A stretch of 17,291 nt of DNA from Bacteroidales bacterium (GTDB lineage Bacteria; Bacteroidota; Bacteroidia; Bacteroidales; UBA12077): NCBI GenBank assembly GCA_030635365.1, contig DAOVYZ010000012.1, positions 1 through 17,291 of the forward strand, in the 5' to 3' direction. Position 1 is the first letter of the stretch, and every line of letters starts with the position of its first letter. Below are positions 1-6,497 of this stretch, piece after piece. Both the position numbers and the translations under genes were made by a program. The notes below the pieces were generated by a model. The model was given only the letters and a program-made list of their open reading frames with translations, was not told the origin of the DNA and did no database searches.

Positions 1-107
1 AGAATTAAAATCTTTTTCATTTTGGTTATTTTTTATGTTATTTTTATATTATTAATCTATTACTGTTACAAAAATAACAGACATTAACATATCGACATAA
101 TTATATA

Positions 108-139
108 TTATGATATATATCATAAGTGATATATATCAC
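108..139. promoter_or_regulatory. Tandem Fnr/Crp-type operator palindromes
   Basis: Two perfect palindromes lie end to end upstream of the regulator gene. One is 18 bp (108-125) and the other 14 bp (126-139). Both contain the same 12-bp core TGATATATATCA (111-122 and 127-138), with centres 16 bp apart. The core fits the TGAT-N4-ATCA pattern bound by Fnr-type regulators (E. coli FNR box TTGAT-N4-ATCAA). The centres lie about 44 and 28 bases before the ATG at 161, so autoregulation is the simplest reading. The palindromy is directly visible; its use as an operator is inferred. I saw no clear TAnnTTTG element in 1-160. Confidence 0.6.
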
Positions 140-160
140 CATTAATATAAAAATCTATAA

Positions 161-856
161 ATGGAACTTTCCCATAAAATAAGCAATTGTAAAGAGTGTA
201 TTTATAAATCATGGGTTTTTAAAAATCTCTCTGAAGAAGAATTAAAAACTATTAATCAAAAAAAAATAGAAAAGTTTTTTAGAAAAGGTGAAAGGATATG
301 TTACGAAGGTGATAAAATCACTTCCTTTATGTATTTACAGAATGGACTTGTAAAATTATTTAAAACAGAATTAAATACTAAAGAACATATAATAAGTATT
401 GCAAAACCTAAAGATTTTATTGGTTTATTAAGTATATTTTCAAATACAAACCACATCTATTCAATTACTTCCATTGAGGATTCTACCGTTTGTTTTGTAA
501 ATCTGGAAATAATAAAAACCTTTATAAAGAAAAATGGAGTATTTGCTTTGGATTTTTTTGAAAAAATAAGTTCTGTTTCGGATTCTGTAATAAAAACAAG
601 AATAGATATTAATACCCGACAATTAAGGGGTAGAATAGCTTACATTTTGCTATTTTTTACAAAGCATATTTATGATTCTAACAATTTTGCTCTTCCAATA
701 AGTAGAAAAGAAGTTGCTGAATTAATAGATATGAGTACCGAAAATGTTATTCGAGTTTTATCAGAATTCCGAAAGGATAGACTAATTCAAATAGAAGGCA
801 AAAATATTGAGATACTCGATATGAATCGACTTCAGAAGATTTATGATTTAGGTTAA
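161..856 (+). CDS. Crp/Fnr-family transcriptional regulator
   Basis: A cytoplasmic DNA-binding regulator of 231 residues, the usual length for the family. An N-terminal cyclic-nucleotide-binding-type beta-roll (about 25-125) is followed by a long dimerisation helix (about 125-155) and a winged helix-turn-helix (about 178-215). The recognition helix contains E194-N-V-I-R198, which places Glu and Arg as in E. coli FNR (E209, R213) for contacting a TGA half-site; the TGAT palindromes just upstream fit this. Four cysteines are present: C10 and C13 as a CxxC near the N terminus, C47 and C111. This is reminiscent of, but not identical to, the 4Fe-4S ligands of FNR (C20, C23, C29, C122), so redox, oxygen or NO sensing is possible but unproven. 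The stop codon overlaps the convergent mlaF stop by 4 bases. The ATG at 161 follows an A-rich stretch with no Shine-Dalgarno, as is normal in Bacteroidota. Family assignment is secure; the signal and regulon are unknown. Confidence 0.93.
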   Translation: MELSHKISNCKECIYKSWVFKNLSEEELKTINQKKIEKFFRKGERICYEGDKITSFMYLQNGLVKLFKTELNTKEHIISIAKPKDFIGLLSIFSNTNHIYSITSIEDSTVCFVNLEIIKTFIKKNGVFALDFFEKISSVSDSVIKTRIDINTRQLRGRIAYILLFFTKHIYDSNNFALPISRKEVAELIDMSTENVIRVLSEFRKDRLIQIEGKNIEILDMNRLQKIYDLG

Positions 857-1614
857 TGAAGATTTTTTAAATCTCTAATTTTTTGTGATAATTTTGAAGC
901 AAAAATAAATTCATTTAACTCTTTGTTTTCAGAATCAAATATACCATCACGTGTACCTTCCCACCACTTTTCACCTTTATAAATAAACATAACCTTATCA
1001 CCTATTTCCATAACTGAATTCATATCATGAGTATTTACGATAGTCGTCATATTATATTCTTCAGTAATTTCTTTTATTAAATTATCAATTAAAATTGCTG
1101 TTTGAGGATCTAAACCTGAATTTGGCTCATCACAAAAAAGATATTTAGGATTTAAGGCTATTGCGCGTGCTATAGCTACCCGTTTTTGCATACCCCCACT
1201 TATCTCCGCTGGAAATAATTTATTTGCATTTACTATGTTAACACGTGTTAAACATTCATTAACTCTTTCTCTCTTCTCTTCGTGAGATTTTTCTGTAAAC
1301 ATATCTAAAGGATACATTACATTCTCTTCTACAGTCGCTGAATCAAATAAAGCTCCTCCCTGAAAAAGCATTCCTATCTGCTTTCTCATTTCTTTTTTCT
1401 TTTTAAAATCTAACTCATTAAAAACTACCCCGTCAAAAATTATCTGTCCAATTTCGATATCATGCAATCCAACAATTGACTTTAGCAGAACTGTCTTACC
1501 AGAGCCACTTTGACCAATAATTAAATTTGTTTTACCTTTTTCAAATAAAACATTGATATCTTTCAATACCGGTATTCCATTGAAAGACTTTGATACATTT
1601 TTAACTTCTATCAT
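853..1614 (-). CDS. mlaF: MlaF-type phospholipid transport ABC ATPase
   Basis: ATP-binding subunit (253 residues) of an Mla/MCE-type ABC transporter, acting at the cytoplasmic face of the inner membrane and powering lipid movement between inner and outer membranes. Visible motifs are Walker A GQSGSGKT (34-41), Q-loop Q85 in FQGGALF, the MlaF-like signature ISGGMQKR (138-145), Walker B ending in D162-E163 with catalytic E163, the D-loop (167-170) and the H-loop His196. The motif set and the neighbouring MlaE permease place it in the MlaF branch rather than among generic importers. Its ATG overlaps the end of mlaE by 4 bases (ATGA arrangement), implying translational coupling. The gene ends against the convergent regulator gene, so no MCE substrate-binding protein gene follows it here. 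The transport direction and cargo are not determined by the sequence. Confidence 0.93.
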   Translation of the reverse strand: MIEVKNVSKSFNGIPVLKDINVLFEKGKTNLIIGQSGSGKTVLLKSIVGLHDIEIGQIIFDGVVFNELDFKKKKEMRKQIGMLFQGGALFDSATVEENVMYPLDMFTEKSHEEKRERVNECLTRVNIVNANKLFPAEISGGMQKRVAIARAIALNPKYLFCDEPNSGLDPQTAILIDNLIKEITEEYNMTTIVNTHDMNSVMEIGDKVMFIYKGEKWWEGTRDGIFDSENKELNEFIFASKLSQKIRDLKNLH

Positions 1615-2351
1615 GAAAGCAATAATTGAGTCAATATTACATTAAAAAGAAGAATAAAGATACTGCTATTAACAACTGCTTTGGTACTTGATTTTCCTAC
1701 TTCTAAGGAACCTCCATATGAATAATATCCATGATATGCAGATATTGTCGTAATTAAAAAGGCAAATATTGCAATTTTTATCACAGCGTAAACTATATAA
1801 TAAGGTATGAACGCATACTGAATCCCATAGATATAGTCTTGAGTTGTCATTACACCTGTAGAAATTCCTGCTAGCCAGCCACCGAATATCCCAATAATCA
1901 TACTCATTAAAGTTAAAAAAGGTGCAAAAATTACCGACCCTATTATTTTAGGAAGAATTAAGTAACTAGCTGAATTAACACCCATAATCTCTAAAGCATC
2001 AATTTGCTCTGTAACCCTCATTGTTCCAATTTCAGATGCAATATTGGATCCTATTTTTCCAGCTAATATAAGTGCCACTATTGTTGATGAAAATTCCAAT
2101 AATAATGTATCTCTTGCTGTTAAACCTATCAGGTATTTCGGATAAATCGGATTTTCTGTATTGTACGCAGTTTGTATAGTTATAACCGCCCCCATAAAAA
2201 CAGATATTATAGCAACAATACCAATTGAATTTAATCCTAACTTATCAATTTCTTTTATTGTTTCCCTATAATATATCTTAAGCTTTTCTGGTTTTGAAAA
2301 AACTCGAGATAGTAACACAAAATACTTTCCAATATGATAGAAAAGACCCAT
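1611..2351 (-). CDS. mlaE: MlaE-family ABC transporter permease
   Basis: Inner-membrane permease (246 residues) of the Mla/MCE lipid transport family. It has hydrophobic segments at roughly 42-62, 85-105, 133-163, 180-205 and 225-245. The family hallmark runs through residues 97-135: AGKIGSNIASEIGT (97-110), then RVTEQIDAL (112-120) and YLILPK (130-135). A second conserved patch, GYYSYGG (208-214), lies before the last membrane segment. It is the first gene of a two-gene operon and overlaps mlaF by 4 bases. A TATATTTG -7 element lies 22 bases before the ATG. The length is normal and no key motif is missing. In E. coli this subunit works with MlaF, MlaB and the MCE protein MlaD; no MlaB or MlaD gene lies beside it here. 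Confidence 0.93.
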   Translation of the reverse strand: MGLFYHIGKYFVLLSRVFSKPEKLKIYYRETIKEIDKLGLNSIGIVAIISVFMGAVITIQTAYNTENPIYPKYLIGLTARDTLLLEFSSTIVALILAGKIGSNIASEIGTMRVTEQIDALEIMGVNSASYLILPKIIGSVIFAPFLTLMSMIIGIFGGWLAGISTGVMTTQDYIYGIQYAFIPYYIVYAVIKIAIFAFLITTISAYHGYYSYGGSLEVGKSSTKAVVNSSIFILLFNVILTQLLLS

Positions 2352-2372
2352 AAATCAGATATTTTGAATTTA

Positions 2373-2380
2373 CAAATATA
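2373..2380 (-). promoter_or_regulatory. Candidate -7 element of the mlaEF operon
   Basis: On the minus strand this reads TATATTTG, an exact match to the Bacteroidota -7 consensus TAnnTTTG. It lies 22 bases upstream of the mlaE ATG, predicting a short leader of about 15 bases. At the expected -33 position (around 2402-2408) there is only a weak GTTT-like match. The 137-base divergent gap to manC shows no equally good element on the plus strand. Confidence 0.5.
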
Positions 2381-2488
2381 ATAAATAATAAACCCTTTTA
2401 TTAAACACATTTATTTAATCGTATTTTTTATGATTATTCCTTTCGCTTTTATTAAATTAGTAGCATAATAACTATAAAAAAGACAATA

Positions 2489-3577
2489 ATGAAAAATAAT
2501 TTTTGTGTAATAATGGCAGGTGGTGTTGGTAGTAGGTTTTGGCCATTAAGTAGAATGGATAAACCTAAACAATTTTTAGATATTTTAGGAACTGGAAGAA
2601 CTCTTTTACAAATGACATTTGATCGATTTAAATCTATTTGTCCTGTAGAAAACATATATATTGTAACAAGCGTAAACTACAAAGACACTATACTAGATCA
2701 ATTACCTGAATTAAATGAAGATCAAGTTCTTCTGGAACCTACAAGGAGAAATACTGCACCTTGTATTGCTTATGCTAACTATAAGATTTATCAAAAGAAT
2801 CCCAATGCTAATATTGTTACCGCCCCTTCAGATCATTTAATCTTAAAAGAATCTGAATTCAAAAAGGTAATTCAAGCAGGCTTAAAATTTGTTACTGACA
2901 AAGATGCTTTACTTACATTAGGGATAAAACCAAGCAGGTCTGAAACAGGTTATGGTTATATTCAAATAAATGGCGAAAAAAATGTTTCAAAGAATAAAAA
3001 TATTCATAAAGTAAAAACATTTACAGAAAAGCCAAATAAGGAATTAGCTAAAGTATTTTTTGATAGCGGAGAATTCTTCTGGAATGCAGGCATTTTTATC
3101 TGGTCACTAAAAACTATTATGAATGCGTTCGAAAGTTATTTGCCAGAAATAGATTCTCTATTCCGTGAGGGTATAGATTTATATAATACTAAACAAGAAG
3201 AAGATTTTATTTCAAAGACCTATTACGAATGCAAAAATATTTCTATTGATTATGGGATAATGGAAAAAGCAGATAATGTTTATGTTTATTGCAGTGATTT
3301 TGGATGGGCTGATTTAGGAACCTGGGGTTCATTGCATGATAATGTTTCAAAAGATAAAAATTCTAATTTGGTACAAGGGGAAAATGTATTTTCTTACAAT
3401 TTAGAAAATTGTATTGTAAATATGCCGAAAGATAAGTTGGTTGTTTTACAAGGTTTAAAGGATTTTATTATTGTTGAATCAGATGATATTTTACTAATCT
3501 GCAAAAAGGAAGATGAGCAGGAGATAAAACAATACGTTAATGATGTTAAATTGAAGTTGGGTGATAAATACCTATAA
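2489..3577 (+). CDS. manC: Mannose-1-phosphate guanylyltransferase
   Basis: Cytoplasmic enzyme (362 residues) that makes GDP-mannose from mannose-1-phosphate and GTP, supplying GDP-mannose (and GDP-fucose) for O-antigen, capsule and glycoprotein glycans. The N terminus carries the nucleotidyltransferase signature AGGVGSRFWPLSR (10-22) and the PKQF motif (26-29) that binds the triphosphate. Other family blocks are LLEPTRRNTAPCIAYA (81-96), the metal-binding PSDH (113-116), TGYGY (153-157), FTEKP (178-182), FWNAGIFIW (197-205) and a C-terminal FGWADLGTWGSL. The protein stops after the guanylyltransferase domain, so it is the short monofunctional type without the phosphomannose isomerase domain of ManC/AlgA fusions. 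It is transcribed divergently from mlaE and has no operon partner. The start at 2489 lets the signature begin at residue 10, as is usual. Confidence 0.95.
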   Translation: MKNNFCVIMAGGVGSRFWPLSRMDKPKQFLDILGTGRTLLQMTFDRFKSICPVENIYIVTSVNYKDTILDQLPELNEDQVLLEPTRRNTAPCIAYANYKIYQKNPNANIVTAPSDHLILKESEFKKVIQAGLKFVTDKDALLTLGIKPSRSETGYGYIQINGEKNVSKNKNIHKVKTFTEKPNKELAKVFFDSGEFFWNAGIFIWSLKTIMNAFESYLPEIDSLFREGIDLYNTKQEEDFISKTYYECKNISIDYGIMEKADNVYVYCSDFGWADLGTWGSLHDNVSKDKNSNLVQGENVFSYNLENCIVNMPKDKLVVLQGLKDFIIVESDDILLICKKEDEQEIKQYVNDVKLKLGDKYL

Positions 3578-3609
3578 AAGATAAAAATTAAGCACTTAAG
3601 TCTTGAGGA

Positions 3610-3640
3610 TTTGCAATTTGGGTGCTGCAAACTATATTTG
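3610..3640 (+). promoter_or_regulatory. Bacteroidota promoter (TTTG-N19-TATATTTG)
   Basis: TTTG at 3610-3613, a spacer of exactly 19 bases and TATATTTG at 3633-3640 match both elements of the Bacteroidota housekeeping promoter. Transcription should start near 3646, giving the gene at 3869 an untranslated leader of about 220 bases. The leader contains an imperfect hairpin (3659-3699: two 6-bp stem segments around a bulge, 13-base loop) and AT-rich sequence, with no recognised riboswitch. The remainder of the 3578-3868 gap holds nothing else I can identify. Confidence 0.6.
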
Positions 3641-3868
3641 TAGTATGTTTATACGCAACAACAAGAATAACTTATTGAGTTTTTGTTATTATTTTGTTGA
3701 TGCTTAAATCTGGCCATAATATTCAATTCTGAACCTTTAATAATAATACAGCCTATAATTATATTCTATTTTGTTATTTTGGATTTTATGAGTATTTTGC
3801 ACCACTTTTTTAAGTTTTTATTTTAGATTTTTAAAGTTAAACCATTTTATATATAAAATAAAACCACT

Positions 3869-6112
3869 ATGAAAATTCTAACTACTTTTTATTTATTGCT
3901 TCTAATGTGTAATATAAGTTTTGCCCAAAACCAAAGCCTTAAGCTTGGCATTGTATGTTATACTCAAATTACCGATACTGATCAACAACAATGGATTGAT
4001 GAACGGTTTAAATTAAGAAATTTGGGCTATGAACCGGTTCTGGATGATGTAATACGGATGTCGTATTTTGATATTTTTGGTTTTTATATTTCCGAATATT
4101 TACCTCTTAAAGATTGGGCAAGAGCCAATAATGTGGAATATGAGGAGGTATTCCTACACTCCAAATTAAACCATACCTATAGCCGCGAAACAGCCTGGTT
4201 GCATATGGATTGCTTCGGAAGGCTGGAAGGAAGCTCTTATACCCCTGTCAATGGAGTGTTGAAAACTTCAAATAATACTACTTTTACTGATGTTTCAAGA
4301 GATGCCTATGATGCGGGATCAAATGTTACCCTTAATAATTATGTATATATAGGCTACGAAGAACCTTTTGCTGATATTAATATGGAATTTACTTCGCCCG
4401 GAAATAGTGTGGTATGTAATTTTGAATATTATAACGGAACAGCTTGGGCCGATGTAACTGTTACAGATAGTACGCTAAATTTTACCCGTAACGGTTTAAT
4501 AACATTTATTCCTCCTGCAGACTGGGCCATAACCAGTGTGAATAGTTCCAGAGACAAGTATTATATCCGCATGAATTTTGCTTCAACGACTACCTATCCG
4601 GTTACCGACAGAATTTATGGCAACGACTGGCTAAACGGAGCAGGAAATGCCTGCAGGGGATGGGAGTTAACAGATGCCGGTGTTGTAAATAGCGGGGCAT
4701 TGTTGTATAATCCTGACCCACCCGATACAGCTTCGGCGAAATTTCCCTATCAGGCCCGTATCCCTTTCTGGATGCATGACCGATTTATTATGAACCCTGC
4801 CGACGTGCAGAACATTGGTGGCGAAGACCGTTATACCTGGGCAAATTTTAGTGCATATCGTATAGACCTGGCTGCTGAAGCAGGCTATCATGGTGTTATG
4901 TGCGACGATGCAGAGGCCAATCCGCCAATGTCCGAAAACCTGACAGACTTTGCTGATAAAACCGATGGCCGGACATGGGAGGATTATGAGTTAGATAAAT
5001 TTACGATAATCAGAAATTATGTGAAAGAGAGTTATCCCAATTTCCTGGTCGGCATGAACAGTTATTATGATGATATCGTATTTCTCGGCGATTTTAATGA
5101 CACTGAATTTGTTTGTGCTGTACATAGCCCCACTAATGGACTGTATGGAGAGGATACTAATACACGTACCGATTATGCGGCATATGATGATTATATAGGC
5201 CCCCAGAATACGAATGGCACATTTGCCCATATGATATATTATGATTATGCAGATACTATTTTTCACGAAGGATATGACCCCTATCCCTGGGACCGTTCTA
5301 ATCGTGGGCCAATATCGGCATTATGCCTGCATTATATCGGACAAAATGAATATACTTATTTTGATTACCATGGCCAGTTAGGTTTTATTTATAATGAAAC
5401 AGATGAAGTAATTTTAAAAGACGGAACCGTATTGCATCAATATATTGATCCCATTCCTGCGCTTGAAGATGTACGACGTTGGTCACGTTATTTTCCGGCC
5501 ATGGCAGTGGATATTGGCATACCAGATGTTAACGGGTACAACGGCGGGAAAAGAGATGTGAAATGGCGCACGGCTGAAGAGGTAGACCAGGTTTTGCGGA
5601 ATGGGGCACATGGAGATATTTTACGAAGAGATTATACCAATGCCCTTGTGTTTTACAGGCCTGCTCAATGGAACTCAAGTTATGCGGAATATGCTACATA
5701 TTCTATATCGGTTGACCTGGGAGCTACATATTATCCAATCAAGGCAGATGGTTCTCAAGATGACCCCATAATTGAAATAGCACTGCGGGCAGGGGAAGGT
5801 GCTATTTTAATGAAAGCACCATTACAAGTTGCCGAAATTGATAATAATTCTGATAATAATATAATGGTGTTCCCAAATCCATCTTCAGGAGAGGTAACCA
5901 TTTCATGGAAATTGGATGAATCAGTTCATACTATTAATGTATATGATGCCACAGGACATTTAGTCAAAAGAATAGATATACCATCCGTCCAAAACCAATA
6001 CAGGTGGGACGGATGTAATCAATCAGGTTGTAAGGTAGAGGCCGGAGTTTATTATATTCAAATTAACGGGAAAAACAAACAACAATTACAAAAGCTTGTG
6101 ATGATAAATTAG
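3869..6112 (+). CDS. Secreted glycoside-hydrolase-like protein with T9SS tail
   Basis: Protein of 747 residues with a signal peptide (1-19, ending SFA before Q20). A first catalytic-like segment (about 24-120) reads LGIVCYTQITD and then GRLEG. An inserted beta-sandwich-like module (about 129-252) carries a pattern seen in other carbohydrate-associated proteins: EYYNGTAWADVTVTD (186-200), GLITFIPPADWA (209-220) and YYIRM (231-235). The barrel resumes at about 253-650, including WMHDRFIMNP (301-310) and GVMCDDAEANPP (342-353), where D346/D347 are candidate active-site acids. A T9SS type-A sorting domain (663-747) starts VFPNPSSGEV and ends KLVMIN, predicting export through the outer membrane and surface attachment or release. 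The overall look is that of a putative TIM-barrel glycosyl hydrolase (GHL/GH114-like), but I cannot assign a family or substrate. Codons are visibly richer in G+C than in flanking genes, suggesting acquisition. No polysaccharide-utilisation genes adjoin it. Confidence 0.72.
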   Translation: MKILTTFYLLLLMCNISFAQNQSLKLGIVCYTQITDTDQQQWIDERFKLRNLGYEPVLDDVIRMSYFDIFGFYISEYLPLKDWARANNVEYEEVFLHSKLNHTYSRETAWLHMDCFGRLEGSSYTPVNGVLKTSNNTTFTDVSRDAYDAGSNVTLNNYVYIGYEEPFADINMEFTSPGNSVVCNFEYYNGTAWADVTVTDSTLNFTRNGLITFIPPADWAITSVNSSRDKYYIRMNFASTTTYPVTDRIYGNDWLNGAGNACRGWELTDAGVVNSGALLYNPDPPDTASAKFPYQARIPFWMHDRFIMNPADVQNIGGEDRYTWANFSAYRIDLAAEAGYHGVMCDDAEANPPMSENLTDFADKTDGRTWEDYELDKFTIIRNYVKESYPNFLVGMNSYYDDIVFLGDFNDTEFVCAVHSPTNGLYGEDTNTRTDYAAYDDYIGPQNTNGTFAHMIYYDYADTIFHEGYDPYPWDRSNRGPISALCLHYIGQNEYTYFDYHGQLGFIYNETDEVILKDGTVLHQYIDPIPALEDVRRWSRYFPAMAVDIGIPDVNGYNGGKRDVKWRTAEEVDQVLRNGAHGDILRRDYTNALVFYRPAQWNSSYAEYATYSISVDLGATYYPIKADGSQDDPIIEIALRAGEGAILMKAPLQVAEIDNNSDNNIMVFPNPSSGEVTISWKLDESVHTINVYDATGHLVKRIDIPSVQNQYRWDGCNQSGCKVEAGVYYIQINGKNKQQLQKLVMIN

Positions 6113-6224
6113 ATGGTTAATTATTTCTGAACCATCACAATATTTGAAATTATTTATTATTTTATGGCTTACAATTAGTTCTACTTTACGACTTTAGCTC
6201 TGTTTTATAATAAATCTCCGATTT

Positions 6225-6263
6225 AAAGACTTCCGAAGTTTTCAAAAACTTCGGAAGTCTTTT
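6225..6263 (+). terminator. Intrinsic terminator after the T9SS gene
   Basis: A perfect 18-bp inverted repeat (arms 6225-6242 and 6245-6262, core GACTTCCGAAG / CTTCGGAAGTC) is closed by a tiny A/T loop and followed by a short T-run. The AAA/TTT ends make it symmetrical, so it could also stop transcription from the minus strand. It lies about 110 bases beyond the stop codon at 6112. The long perfect stem also resembles dispersed hairpin repeats. Confidence 0.75.
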
Positions 6264-6411
6264 AGGTTTTACAATACCTTGCCTATAATATAGATGCCTA
6301 TATCAGCAAATAAATGTTTAAAGTAGTAAAGTAAGTACATTCATAAGTAGGTAGTCATTATATATCAATTTAATAATGCCTGTCGATTTACAAAAATATT
6401 ATTGGATAAGT

Positions 6412-6445
6412 ATAAAAAAGTAAATCGGCATTAGCCGATTTACTT
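6412..6445 (-). terminator. Intrinsic terminator of nrdJ
   Basis: On the minus strand a perfect 12-bp stem (arms 6434-6445 and 6418-6429, core GTAAATCGGC) with a 4-base loop runs into six T residues (the A-run at 6414-6419 on the plus strand). It starts about 50 bases after the nrdJ stop codon, in the right orientation and place to end that transcript. Confidence 0.85.
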
Positions 6446-6497
6446 AAATTAATTTTTCGTGAATTTTGTGTTTATACAATAGAAAAGCAGAAATTGA

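Larger units (their letters stand above)
6113..6497. other. Convergent intergenic region
   Basis: This 385-base gap separates the stop codons of the T9SS protein and nrdJ. Apart from the two terminators listed separately, it holds a 7-bp inverted repeat (GATGGTT at 6112-6118, AACCATC at 6130-6136) immediately after the upstream stop, without a T-run. It also contains a degenerate extra copy of the nrdJ terminator arm near 6379-6391. I see no gene in it. Confidence 0.6.

Noticed and set aside
2452..3630. Minus-strand open frames overlapping manC (2452-2655 and 3394-3630)
   Set aside because: They lie antisense to a clearly conserved enzyme gene and have no recognisable motifs.
4667..5266. Antisense open frames within the T9SS gene
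   Set aside because: Shadow frames of a well-supported coding sequence; their hydrophobic, isoleucine-rich content is an artefact of reading the opposite strand.
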